The notes: generated by a model not told the origin, from the letters alone. DNA of 35,314 nt from an uncultured Corynebacterium sp. (GCA_946220775.1 CAMIFC010000019.1:1-35314); one strand, 5' to 3'. Shown: positions 7,410 through 14,879, counted from the first letter of the stretch. Numbers and translations: made by a program.

Positions 7410-8357
7410 CTAGATCTTGCGCATGCGAACCTTCTCGACGAGGTGGTTCGGGCCTTTGCGTAGAACGAGGCTTGCTCGCACTCGGGTGGGCAGGATGTTC
7501 TCCATCAGGTTGGGGAGGTTCACCGTTTGCCAAATCTCGCGTGCGACAGCGGTCGCCTCCGAATCCGTGAGGCCTGCGAAGTGGTGGAAGTGCGCATTCG
7601 GGTCTTTAAACGCAGTGTTTTTTAGCCGCAAGAACCTGGAAATGTACCAATCCTCGATGTCTTCACGGCTGGCGTCCACGTAAACAGAAAAATCGAACAG
7701 ATCGCTGACCATTAACGTCGGCCCCGTTTGCAGAACATTGAGCCCCTCGACGATGAGGATATCTGGCTGGTCAACGACCTCGAATTGGTCGGGAATCCGG
7801 TCGTACGCCTCGTGGGAGTAGACAGGCGCAGCGACGTTGCGGGCCCCGGACTTCACCTTCGTGACGAACCGCAGCAGGCCCGCTTGATCGTAGGACTCCG
7901 GGAAGCCCTTGCGGTGCATCAGTCGGCGCCGCTCGAGCTCGGAGGTGGGGAGCAGGAATCCGTCAGTGGTGATCAGATCGACGCGGGGGCTGGACTCCCA
8001 GCGTTGGAGCAACACTTGGAGGACACGCGCGGTCGTCGACTTGCCGACGGCCACGGAGCCGCCGACGCCGATGATGTACGGCGTTGGTGGGAGCGTTTCA
8101 CCAATGAACGTTTCCGTCGCTTCGTTAAGACGCCGGTGGGCCTCTACTCGTAGATTGATCAAACGAGAAAGGGGAAGGTAGACCTCGCTGACCTCCTCGA
8201 GATCAATTTCATCACCGATGCCGCGGAGCTTCTCCAGTTCATCCTCGCGGAGGACTTGAGGCATCGCCTTGCGAAGGTCACGCCATTGGGATCGTTTGAG
8301 CTCGATGAAGGGACTAACGTCCAGTGGGTCATCGGCGCCGATCTGCGGGGGTGTCAT
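7410..8357 (-). CDS. coaA: Type I pantothenate kinase
   Basis: Phosphorylates pantothenate with ATP, the first committed step of coenzyme A synthesis. The P-loop GVGGSVAVGKST lies near residue 97-108, followed by VDLITTDGFLLP (Walker B-like Asp) and RKGFPESYDQAGLLRFV, all standard for type I PanK (PRK/uridine-kinase superfamily). Length is about 315 residues, as expected. Two starts are possible: ATG 8357 (MTPPQIG) and ATG 8366 (three codons longer). A perfect palindrome (8359-8373) overlaps this region. A TGGCGTCC octamer (7670-7677) lies antisense to the VDAS codons. Confidence 0.95.
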   Translation of the reverse strand: MTPPQIGADDPLDVSPFIELKRSQWRDLRKAMPQVLREDELEKLRGIGDEIDLEEVSEVYLPLSRLINLRVEAHRRLNEATETFIGETLPPTPYIIGVGGSVAVGKSTTARVLQVLLQRWESSPRVDLITTDGFLLPTSELERRRLMHRKGFPESYDQAGLLRFVTKVKSGARNVAAPVYSHEAYDRIPDQFEVVDQPDILIVEGLNVLQTGPTLMVSDLFDFSVYVDASREDIEDWYISRFLRLKNTAFKDPNAHFHHFAGLTDSEATAVAREIWQTVNLPNLMENILPTRVRASLVLRKGPNHLVEKVRMRKI

Positions 8358-8358
8358 A

Positions 8359-8373
8359 GGGCACATTGTGCCC
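8359..8373. promoter_or_regulatory. Palindrome at the coaA start
   Basis: GGGCAC-ATT-GTGCCC, a perfect 6-bp-arm palindrome that includes the upstream candidate ATG of coaA. It may be an operator for a dimeric repressor or a hairpin covering the start. No specific regulator is recognised. Confidence 0.35.
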
Positions 8374-8456
8374 CTAATGCGTAGGATTCACGAATCAAAC
8401 ACTGAAACCAGACCTTGCTGTCTGTCCAAAAACCCTGAAACCGCTAAGGTGTATGG

Positions 8457-8468
8457 CAAAACGTTTTG
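8457..8468. promoter_or_regulatory. CG-centred palindrome upstream of glyA
   Basis: CAAAACGTTTTG, a perfect 12-bp palindrome about 64 bp before the glyA ATG. The AAACGTTT core is typical of LacI/PurR-family operators. Placement in the glyA leader or promoter suggests regulation of one-carbon metabolism, but the regulator is unknown. Confidence 0.4.
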
Positions 8469-8531
8469 TCGCGGGTGAGACTGCCCGGCACTTCGGCTCA
8501 ACAATTGACAAGAGAGGTTGAAGGGAAGCAA

Positions 8532-9833
8532 ATGACTGACTCCCCACACAGCATTCAACACAATATCCCGCTCGCAGAGCTCGATCCCGCAGTTGCAGAG
8601 GCGATCCAAGGGGAACTCGGACGCCAGCGCAGCACACTGGAAATGATCGCCAGTGAGAACTTCGTTCCGCGTGCCGTCCTGCAGGCGCAGGGCTCCGTCC
8701 TGACGAACAAGTATGCCGAGGGCTACCCAGGCCGCCGTTACTATGGTGGCTGTGAGCATGTCGACGTCATCGAGGACTTGGCACGCGACCGCGCGAAGCA
8801 GGTCTTCGGCGCTGAGTTCGCCAACGTGCAGCCACACGCCGGTGCACAGGCTAACGCTGCTGTGCTGATGGCGCTGGCCAGCCCGAAGGATAAGATCATG
8901 GGGCTGTCGCTGGCTCATGGTGGCCACCTGACCCACGGTATGCACCTCAACTTCTCTGGCAAGCTCTACGAAGCTGTGGCCTACGAGGTTGATCCGGACA
9001 CGATGCGTATCGACATGGATAAGGTTCGCGAGCAGGCTCTTGCTGAGCGCCCGACCGTGCTGATCGCCGGCTGGTCCGCATACCCACGTCACCAGGACTT
9101 CGCTGCATTCAAGTCCATCGCTGATGAGGTTGGCGCGAAGCTGTGGGTCGACATGGCTCACTTCGCTGGCCTTGTTGCTGCTGACCTGCACCCATCGCCA
9201 GTGCCGCACGCTGACGTTGTGTCCACCACTGTTCACAAGACCCTGGGTGGTCCACGCTCTGGCATGATTCTGGCGAAGCAGGAGTGGGCGAAGAAGCTGA
9301 ACTCCGCTGTCTTCCCAGGCCAGCAGGGTGGTCCACTGATGCACGCCGTGGCGGCAAAGGCTGTGGCTATGAAGGTTGCTCAGACCGATGAGTTCCGTGA
9401 TCGCCAGGCTCGCACTCTGGAAGGCGCGAAGATTCTGGCTGAGCGCCTGACCGCTGCCGACACGAAGGCTGCAGGTGTTGAGGTGCTGACCGGTGGCACG
9501 GATGTGCACCTGGTTCTTGCTGACCTGCGTAATTCCGAGCTGGACGGCCAGCAGGGCGAGGATTTGCTCCACGAAGTGGGCATCACCGTCAACCGCAATG
9601 CTGTTCCTTTCGACCCACGTCCACCAATGGTGACGTCCGGCCTGCGCATCGGGACGCCAGCGTTGGCGTCCCGCGGCCTGGACACCGCAGCGTTCACCGA
9701 GGTTGCGGACGTCATTGGCACCGCACTTGCTGCTGGCAAGAACGCCGATGTTCCTGCGCTGCGTGCTCGCGTCGCGAAGGTTGCTGAGGACTTCCCACTG
9801 TACGAAGGCCTCGAGGACTGGAAGCTCGCCTAA
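8532..9833 (+). CDS. glyA: Serine hydroxymethyltransferase
   Basis: A PLP enzyme interconverting serine and glycine with transfer of a C1 unit to tetrahydrofolate. A full-length 433-residue protein. The PLP-binding lysine is K236 in VVSTTVHKTLGGPRSG; other conserved blocks are LEMIASENF, NKYAEGYPGRRYYGG, VQPHAGAQAN and DMAHFAGL. The reading frame extends upstream to 8466, but ATG 8532 is preferred because it matches family length and follows AAGGGAAG. It is divergent from coaA across a 174-bp spacer. Three TGGCGTCC octamers fall in the gene; two of them form a tight inverted repeat at 9651-9672. Confidence 0.96.
   Translation: MTDSPHSIQHNIPLAELDPAVAEAIQGELGRQRSTLEMIASENFVPRAVLQAQGSVLTNKYAEGYPGRRYYGGCEHVDVIEDLARDRAKQVFGAEFANVQPHAGAQANAAVLMALASPKDKIMGLSLAHGGHLTHGMHLNFSGKLYEAVAYEVDPDTMRIDMDKVREQALAERPTVLIAGWSAYPRHQDFAAFKSIADEVGAKLWVDMAHFAGLVAADLHPSPVPHADVVSTTVHKTLGGPRSGMILAKQEWAKKLNSAVFPGQQGGPLMHAVAAKAVAMKVAQTDEFRDRQARTLEGAKILAERLTAADTKAAGVEVLTGGTDVHLVLADLRNSELDGQQGEDLLHEVGITVNRNAVPFDPRPPMVTSGLRIGTPALASRGLDTAAFTEVADVIGTALAAGKNADVPALRARVAKVAEDFPLYEGLEDWKLA
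9651..9672. repeat. Face-to-face TGGCGTCC pair inside glyA
   Basis: GGGACGCCA (9651-9659), loop GCGT, TGGCGTCCC (9664-9672): a perfect 9-bp hairpin within coding sequence, encoding GTPALASR near the C-terminal domain. Confidence 0.7.
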
Positions 9834-9997
9834 AACCTTCGGCCACCCTGCGCGTGGCACTAGTTGCGCGGCATGTCGTGGGGCGCCCCGGGACCCATAC
9901 GCTAGGCGCCGTGCACGACGCGCGGGCGTGGCACCGGTGCGCGCGGCGTGGCATCGGTGAAAGTGAAGGTGGGAGCAGGAGAGCTGAAGTGCTGACG

Positions 9998-10003
9998 TAG
10001 TGT
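9998..10003 (+). promoter_or_regulatory. -10 box of the enoyl-CoA hydratase gene (leaderless)
   Basis: TAGTGT, 7 nt before the ATG at 10011. An upstream GTG (10002) overlaps this box and so is an unlikely start. Confidence 0.5.
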
Positions 10004-10010
10004 GGGGCTC

Positions 10011-10806
10011 ATGAACGTTGTTGAGACCACTACCGATGAGGGCGTTCGGACGATTACGATTAATCGCCCGAACGCCCATAATTCGTTGAACGCGGAGCTG
10101 CGCTTAGCTCTGCGTGACGCTTTCCTCGCTGCAGCTGCCGCTTGTGATGATCCAGATCATCACAAGCGGGTGCGGGCAGTACTGCTGCGCGCAGAAGGCC
10201 CCGCCTTCTGCGCTGGCCAAGACCTGAAAGAACAACTCCAGGACACGAAAGCAGGGACTGGGAAGAATAAGGTTGTCGACGAGTACAACCCAATGATCGC
10301 CGCGCTGCTAAGCATTCCCGTTCCAGTCATTGCGGCTATTCAAGGGCCTGCGGCCGGCGCGGGGTGGGGGGATCGCGATGGCTTGTGATTTCCGCATTAT
10401 GAGTGAAGCGGCGTCCTTTAAAGGGGCGTTTACGGGCGTGGGACTGTCGGCGGATTGTGGTCTGTCGGCATCACTCGCTAACGTCGTGGGGACGTCAAGA
10501 GCGCTCGAGTTGTTAATCATGGATCGAAAGTTCCTGGCGAAACAGGCGTTTGCGGAGCAAGTTGTGACGGCCTTGTCGATGCCGTCCGAGCTGGACGCCG
10601 ACGCGGCGGCTTTCGCGCGCCGCTTGGCGTCCGGCCCAACGGCGTCTTATCGGGAACTGAAGGCATTGCTGAAGGGGGAGGAGCGCATTAATGCTTCAGC
10701 AGCTGCCGAGGCGGAGGCGCAGGCTCGCCTCGCGGATACCTGCGACCACCAGGAGGCGGTCGCAGCATTTGTGGATAAACGCAACCCCATATTCCACGGC
10801 TACTAG
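10011..10806 (+). pseudogene. Enoyl-CoA hydratase/isomerase, frameshifted
   Basis: A crotonase-family gene split by one extra base. The first frame gives MNVVETTTDEGVRTITINRP, the oxyanion-hole segment AFCAGQDLKEQ, and IAAIQGPAAGAGWG before a stop at 10386-10388. The second frame resumes exactly with GIAMACDFRIMSEAASFKGAF and GVGLSADCGLSASLANVVG, ending at 10806. The break lies in a run of six G (10366-10371); five would restore the usual AGAGWGIAMACD. The Asp in GLSADCG and the general sequence resemble PaaG-type 1,2-epoxyphenylacetyl-CoA isomerases, but a plain enoyl-CoA hydratase is possible. It may be a true pseudogene, a slippage-controlled gene or a sequencing error. Everything outside the G run looks intact, so loss of function would be recent. 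Confidence 0.85.
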
Positions 10807-10938
10807 TCCGTGCCACTGTGCACTTTTACCGCGGATCAGTTGAGAGGTTCCGAGTACCGTATTGGTAATGCGCACGACAGACCAACTACCGACGGTGTGA
10901 TGAGAAAACGTCGGCAGTGTTGGTTCCGCCGGTCAGGA

Positions 10939-12219
10939 CTAGCTCCAACCAGAATGGTTGGGACTGCGGATAAGGTGTTGCGCACCAAGGCGGGACGCGG
11001 CGTGGGTATTAGCCCGCAACGCTCCGTCCACTCTTCGGCGCATGACGCGGCCGTGAACGCGCTCCATCCGTCCGCGGGGTCGAGCGCCTCTCGGGTTGTC
11101 CCCGGCAGCCGGTGACTTCTCGTTGTCAGCCCGGTTCGCGGCGCTGACCAAGTGCTTGGCGCTGCCTCGGTGATCGTTGGTGTTGGCGGTGTCGTCGTTG
11201 ATGCCGTTGTGATAGCGGCAGAGGGGTGCGAGGTTTGAGGGTTTCGTTTCTCCGCCGTGTTTGTGTGCTGTCAGATGGTGGATCTCACATAAGTATCCCG
11301 GCACAGAGCACTCGGGCCACGCACATACTGGATGCTCCGCCACAGCCAAATCCCGTTGCTTGGAGTTCGCGAACCGCGCTCGGTAGGTGTTGACCCCGCC
11401 TTCAGTGGGGTGAAATAGGGCGTAGGTGACGTCATTAGCTCCAGTGGAATCGTCACCCGAGCTCCCATCGCGCTCGGAAGAGCAACCACTGCGCCCAGCG
11501 ACAAGGTGCGTGAGGTATTCCGCGCCCGTCATGGTGGTGCCATCCGATAATGCGAGCTGCACCTCATCGCCTTCACCAGCCAGGATTTTTACGTAATCAT
11601 TCACACCGACGATCACCATTGTGCGCAGTCGGGGCACCGGCAGTGGGGCATGAGTTTCGGTGGGGGAGGGTGGCGTCATGAAGGAACGAAAAGCGGATAA
11701 CCACGCGGCAGTTTGCGGCTCGCGCGAACCGGCAGACGCATTGTCGAGGCCTAGCAGTAAGTCGGAGATTGCGCGGGCGTCATCGCGGATCGTGAGAGAG
11801 CGCATGCCGTGCTTGGGTTGGGTAACACTGATGCCTTTCTTTGGTGGCACGGCGGTTGCGTGTTCCTCAGCGAGTGTGGATGCACGGCGTTTCACTTCGC
11901 TGAAGTTTCCGGGCATGGTGCAGAGTTCTTCGCGGATCCGCCAGGCTCGGCCGCGGGCTTTGGCTTTGCGGGCGTAGGTGTCGATCATGAGGAGGCGTTC
12001 AATGCTGTGGCCTCGTTGGTCGCAGGCTGTGATGGCGCGTTGTTGCTTTGCCGGTGAGTCGCAGGGGTTGAGGAAGCGTTCTGCTGTTCGTTTCCAGCTG
12101 CGTGCGGTTGCGGGGTCGATATCCAGTTCGGACGCCAGTCCGTACACCGAACACTCCAGCGCACGGCGCAGGAGGTTCATGCCGTGGCGGTGGAAGGGGC
12201 GTTGTTCGGTGCTGTTCAT
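10939..12219 (-). CDS. HNH endonuclease-domain protein (DUF222/13E12-like)
   Basis: A 426-residue protein. The C-terminal third holds an HNH motif: two cysteines in CAWPEC, then CEIHHLTAHKHGG, NLAPLCRYHN, with all metal and catalytic residues present (about residues 299-338). The N-terminal 270 residues are helical and not clearly recognised, as in the DUF222/HNH proteins that form multicopy, apparently mobile families in actinobacteria (13E12 repeats in mycobacteria). A Ser/Asp-rich linker precedes the HNH. The tail of about 90 residues is basic and poor in structure. Start ATG 12219 is supported by TAGCCT with a 7-nt gap; the longer frame to 12297 runs into the long inverted repeat. Role unknown; DNA nicking is inferred from the fold. 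Confidence 0.75.
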   Translation of the reverse strand: MNSTEQRPFHRHGMNLLRRALECSVYGLASELDIDPATARSWKRTAERFLNPCDSPAKQQRAITACDQRGHSIERLLMIDTYARKAKARGRAWRIREELCTMPGNFSEVKRRASTLAEEHATAVPPKKGISVTQPKHGMRSLTIRDDARAISDLLLGLDNASAGSREPQTAAWLSAFRSFMTPPSPTETHAPLPVPRLRTMVIVGVNDYVKILAGEGDEVQLALSDGTTMTGAEYLTHLVAGRSGCSSERDGSSGDDSTGANDVTYALFHPTEGGVNTYRARFANSKQRDLAVAEHPVCAWPECSVPGYLCEIHHLTAHKHGGETKPSNLAPLCRYHNGINDDTANTNDHRGSAKHLVSAANRADNEKSPAAGDNPRGARPRGRMERVHGRVMRRRVDGALRANTHAASRLGAQHLIRSPNHSGWS

Positions 12220-12226
12220 GCGACTG

Positions 12227-12232
12227 AGGCTA
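12227..12232 (-). promoter_or_regulatory. -10 box of the HNH gene (leaderless)
   Basis: TAGCCT on the minus strand, 7 nt before ATG 12219. Confidence 0.45.
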
Positions 12233-12260
12233 GCGGTTGTGGGCGCTGGTGGGAATAGGG

Positions 12261-12307
12261 TGAGGCTGGGTTGTGGACAACGGAGGGCTGTCCACAACCC
12301 AGCCTCA
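12261..12307. repeat. Perfect 19-bp inverted repeat
   Basis: Arms TGAGGCTGGGTTGTGGACA (12261-12279) and its exact complement (12289-12307) with a 9-nt spacer. It lies between the HNH gene start and the acyl-CoA dehydrogenase stop. The left arm and next base contain the actinobacterial DnaA-box sequence TTGTCCACA on the minus strand. There is no T-run, so it is not a classic terminator, although it could end the acyl-CoA dehydrogenase transcript. Confidence 0.8.
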
Positions 12308-12396
12308 GTTGCGCTTGCTGAGCAGCATGAACGCGTGTTTTGTTGAGGGGTTGTGGGCGTGGTTCCCCGCGCCCAGCAGTGGTGGTTGGACCGGGT

Positions 12397-13566
12397 TTAC
12401 TGCCCCTTAGCCAGCTTGCGGGAGATGATCTCCAGCATGATTTCGTTCGGGCCACCGTAGATCGGCTGCACGCGGGAGTCGAGGTAGTGGGTGGCGATTG
12501 GGTATTCCATCATGAAGCCGTAACCGCCGTGGAGCTGGAGGGCGGTGTTGACAACCTCGATTTGCAGCTCGGTGGTGTGGTACTTCGCCATGGCTGCGGT
12601 GGTTTCGTCGAGTTTGCCATCGAGCTTGGCGGCGATGCAGGCATCGACGAAGGACTGTGCGGCCTGGACGGACTGCACGATTTTCGCCAGTTCCCAGCGG
12701 TAGGCCTGGTGGTCGACGAGTCGACTGCCGAAGGTCTTGCGGTCCTGGGAGTGTGTGTACACCAGGTCGAATGCGCGACGGGAGGTCGCGACGGAGCCTA
12801 CCGCGATGGACAGGCGTTCCTGCGCGAGGTTGTGGCGGAGGTAACCGAAACCGGCGCCACGCTCGCCGAGGAGGTTTTCGGCTGGCACCTTGACGTCCTC
12901 AAAGGAAAGCTCGGCGGTGTCTTGGGACTTGAGGCCGACCTTCTTCAACGGGCCGGTCTTGGTGTAGCCGTCCATGCCGTCTTCGACGATGAGCAGGGAG
13001 ATGCCTGCGCGGCCCTTTTCTGGGTCGGTGATGGCGACGATGATGGTGAAGTCGGCTTGGACACCGTTGGAGATGAAGGTTTTGGAGCCGTTGACGATGA
13101 AGTTGCCGTCTTCGTCCTCGCGTGCCGTGGTGCGGATGCCGGCGAGGTCGGCGCCTGCGCCTGGCTCGGTCATGGCGATGGCTGCGATCTTGTCGCCGGA
13201 GCACAGTGGCTTGAGGAAGCGTTCTTTCTGCTCGTCGTTGGCGAAGCGCTTCAGGTATGGGATGACGAGGTCATTGATGGTTTGGATGCCGACGATGATG
13301 GAGCCGGAGTCTGCTTTGGTGAGCTCTTCGGTGAGCACAGCGTTGAAGCGGTAATCATCCATTCCGCCGCCGCCCCACTTTTCGTCGACTTCGATGCCCA
13401 GCAAGCCCATGGAGCCTGCCTTCTTGAACAGCTCACGATCGACGTAGCCCTGGTCATGCCAGCGTTCGACGTTGGGGGAGACCTCGCTGGCGACGAAGTC
13501 CGCGACGGACTCGCGGAACATTTGGTGCTCTTCATCGAAGATTGTGCGTGGCAGGTAGTTCTGCAT
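12397..13566 (-). CDS. Acyl-CoA dehydrogenase
   Basis: A 389-residue FAD-dependent dehydrogenase that introduces the first double bond in acyl-CoA beta-oxidation or branched-chain amino-acid breakdown. Signatures are IAAIAMTEPGAGADLAGIRT, the substrate/FAD-binding NGSKTFISNG, QDRKTFGSRLVDHQAYRWELA, and ALQLHGGYGFMMEYPI with the final YGGPNEIMLEII. The usual Glu of the medium-chain enzymes near the C-terminus is Gly here (IYGG), so the base is probably E250 in AQERLSIAVGS, the position used by isovaleryl-CoA and long-chain dehydrogenases. Start ATG 13566 follows GAGAGGA. The pairing with a broken enoyl-CoA hydratase nearby is suggestive but not an operon. Substrate is not determinable. Confidence 0.9.
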   Translation of the reverse strand: MQNYLPRTIFDEEHQMFRESVADFVASEVSPNVERWHDQGYVDRELFKKAGSMGLLGIEVDEKWGGGGMDDYRFNAVLTEELTKADSGSIIVGIQTINDLVIPYLKRFANDEQKERFLKPLCSGDKIAAIAMTEPGAGADLAGIRTTAREDEDGNFIVNGSKTFISNGVQADFTIIVAITDPEKGRAGISLLIVEDGMDGYTKTGPLKKVGLKSQDTAELSFEDVKVPAENLLGERGAGFGYLRHNLAQERLSIAVGSVATSRRAFDLVYTHSQDRKTFGSRLVDHQAYRWELAKIVQSVQAAQSFVDACIAAKLDGKLDETTAAMAKYHTTELQIEVVNTALQLHGGYGFMMEYPIATHYLDSRVQPIYGGPNEIMLEIISRKLAKGQ

Positions 13567-13616
13567 GTGTTCCTCTCTTGTGCAGGGCGGGGAAGTGTGA
13601 CCTACGCCTCTCTAAA

Positions 13617-13630
13617 ATGTTTATGAACAT
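13617..13630. promoter_or_regulatory. Palindrome upstream of the acyl-CoA dehydrogenase
   Basis: ATGTT-TATG-AACAT, about 50 bp before the dehydrogenase start, in its likely promoter (TTAATAT on the minus strand). It may be an operator for a TetR- or MarR-type regulator of lipid catabolism; the regulator is not in view. Confidence 0.35.
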
Positions 13631-13745
13631 ATTAACGGTTTGTGGTGCGGTGGGTGCAAGTTTTTGATTTTTCCCGCTATCTTTTCCAATTTGCACCCCG
13701 CCCGCCCGTCCGGCACCTCCGGTCCGCTCGGTGTCTCTGGCGCGC

Positions 13746-13801
13746 CCGGCACCCGGCACTCGGCACTCGGCGCCCGGTACTCGGTACTCGATACTAGGCG
13801 C
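13746..13801. repeat. Heptanucleotide tandem repeat (8 units)
   Basis: Eight consecutive 7-bp units of the form (C/T)CGG(C/T)AC: CCGGCAC, CCGGCAC, TCGGCAC, TCGGCGC, CCGGTAC, TCGGTAC, TCGATAC, TAGGCGC. The units decay towards the right. The period is not a multiple of three, and the run lies in noncoding DNA. Confidence 0.85.
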
Positions 13802-13838
13802 TGCGCCGTTCATGGAGTCCGGCGTCGGGGAATTAGGA

Positions 13839-13850
13839 AACATTAATGTT
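13839..13850. promoter_or_regulatory. AACATTAATGTT palindrome
   Basis: Perfect 12-bp palindrome about 10 bp before the TTGACA box at 13861; possible operator of the promoter that follows. Its half-site AACAT also occurs in the palindrome at 13617. Confidence 0.35.
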
Positions 13851-13860
13851 GTGAAAACCG

Positions 13861-13890
13861 TTGACAAGCTAACTAAGGTATGGCTAACTT
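13861..13890 (+). promoter_or_regulatory. Promoter-like sequence in the gene-free region
   Basis: TTGACA (13861-13866), 18-bp spacer, TAACTT (13885-13890). GGCTAAC (13882-13888) and GTTAGCC (13906-13912) form an inverted repeat across the predicted start. No protein gene follows, so a noncoding transcript is implied. Confidence 0.4.
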
Positions 13891-14220
13891 GATGGTGCAT
13901 CGCGGGTTAGCCTCTGGGGTGCAATGCAGTTGTGGTGGTGTTTGTCTCGATTTCTCTGACGGATGAACCTAGATTCTCTTCTCCTGGGACTCCGCTTCAG
14001 GGCAGTCATTTCGGCAAAGCAAGGGCTTTGCCGAACAGTGCAAACACCGGTAGTTGGTGAGGCTTAGTCACCCGAGCCAGCTGCCAAATCAACGGTGGTT
14101 CCAACTTGAGTTGGGGCTGCTGTGTTATTCGTTGGTGCAGCAAGGTTTGGGTTTTGTTGTCGCTAGCGAAGATTTGGCTAGAATTGTGAAATTTCGGGCT
14201 CGTCACCTGGGGTTCACGGA

Positions 14221-14265
14221 GGAAAAGGGGCTGGGGAAGCACAGTGCTTCCCCAGCCCCTTTTCC
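14221..14265. terminator. Very strong bidirectional terminator
   Basis: Perfect 22-bp arms (14221-14242 and 14244-14265), beginning GGAAAAGGGGCTGGGG and ending CCCCAGCCCCTTTTCC, with essentially no spacer. It serves the DUF5997 gene on the minus strand and any plus-strand RNA from the gene-free region. Confidence 0.85.
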
Positions 14266-14358
14266 TGTGGCACCCCGCCGTCTTCCGCCGTCCATTGTCG
14301 GCACCCCACCTGCCTACCGCCCCTGGTACGCGGCTATTCAGATTCTTGCGCCCTGTGC

Positions 14359-14781
14359 TTAATCCTTCGATTGGCCCGGCCGGTTCTCCGCCAGCGTCTT
14401 GCGGGCCTCGCGCAGCCAGTCCGGCTGCTTTTCCAAAAGCGCCTTGATATCTGCGCTGGTCAGCGGCTTGTCCAAGTCATTGTTGCGCAGCGCAGTAATG
14501 GAAATACCCAGTTTGCGCGCAACCTCCTGCCGCGGGTGAGGACCATTCAGTCGGAGTTCCTTCAGCCACTCCGGCGGATCCTGCTGTAGTGCCACAAACT
14601 CCTCGTGAGCTAGTGGCGTGTCCTGAAACGACTGTGGGGTTGCCGGAAGGTAAATCCCCAGTTTCTTCGCCGCCGTCATGGGCTTCATCTTTGGCCCCTT
14701 GGACAGCTTCTTTCCACTTGCCGCCGCGCCATCTGCCTGGGATTCGCTAGCAGTATTATCCGTGTCAGTGCTTTCGCTCAT
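14359..14781 (-). CDS. DUF5997 family protein
   Basis: A 140-residue soluble protein. The first 28 residues are acidic and low in complexity. A conserved core follows, beginning KMKPMTAAKKLGIYLPATPQSFQ, with PPEWLKELRLNGPHPRQEVARKLGISITALRNN, which looks like a helix-turn-helix-like segment, and a closing IKALLEKQPDWLREAR. I recognise this as the actinobacterial DUF5997 family, often next to the LysR-domain protein seen here. Function is unknown; the ARKLGISITALRNN segment hints at nucleic-acid binding, which is inference. ATG 14781 follows a good GGAGGAAAA site. It is divergent from the LysR-domain gene at 14887. Confidence 0.8.
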   Translation of the reverse strand: MSESTDTDNTASESQADGAAASGKKLSKGPKMKPMTAAKKLGIYLPATPQSFQDTPLAHEEFVALQQDPPEWLKELRLNGPHPRQEVARKLGISITALRNNDLDKPLTSADIKALLEKQPDWLREARKTLAENRPGQSKD

Positions 14782-14873
14782 TAGTTTTCCTCCAGTTTTA
14801 ACCGTTATCCGCCCCTAATCCTAGGCCGTCCTCGACCGTCGGCACAGATCGGCAACCCAACAGCCACGCAGTT

Positions 14874-14879
14874 TAGGAT
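14874..14879 (+). promoter_or_regulatory. -10 box of the LysR-domain gene (leaderless)
   Basis: TAGGAT, 7 nt before ATG 14887. Confidence 0.55.

Larger units (their letters stand above)
13567..14358. other. Long gene-free region
   Basis: No convincing protein gene in nearly 800 bp. It contains, in order, the 13617 palindrome, a 7-bp tandem repeat (13746-13801), the palindrome at 13839, a promoter-like sequence (13861-13890), a hairpin with 11-bp arms TTCGGCAAAGC (14010-14020) and GCTTTGCCGAA (14025-14035), a second -10-like TAGAAT (14179-14184), and a powerful terminator (14221-14265). A small RNA transcribed from about 13897 to 14270, or a shorter one from about 14190, would fit. Confidence 0.5.

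Noticed and set aside
8388..10079. A 563-codon minus-strand frame across glyA
   Set aside because: Antisense shadow of serine hydroxymethyltransferase; no family features.
12261..12307. DnaA-box-like sequence as part of a replication origin
   Set aside because: Only one full match, inside a GC-rich hairpin, with no dnaA/dnaN neighbourhood or AT-rich unwinding region.
12340..13626. A 428-codon plus-strand frame antisense to the acyl-CoA dehydrogenase
   Set aside because: Shadow frame; the dehydrogenase on the minus strand has all family motifs.
13746..13801. Tandem array as a CRISPR
   Set aside because: Units are 7 bp and contiguous with no spacers; no cas genes are present.
13892..13966. 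A 24-codon frame with CSCGGVC right after the promoter-like TTGACA
   Set aside because: Too short, no ribosome site, and it overlaps the inverted repeat; a Cys-rich leader peptide would need a downstream gene, and none exists.
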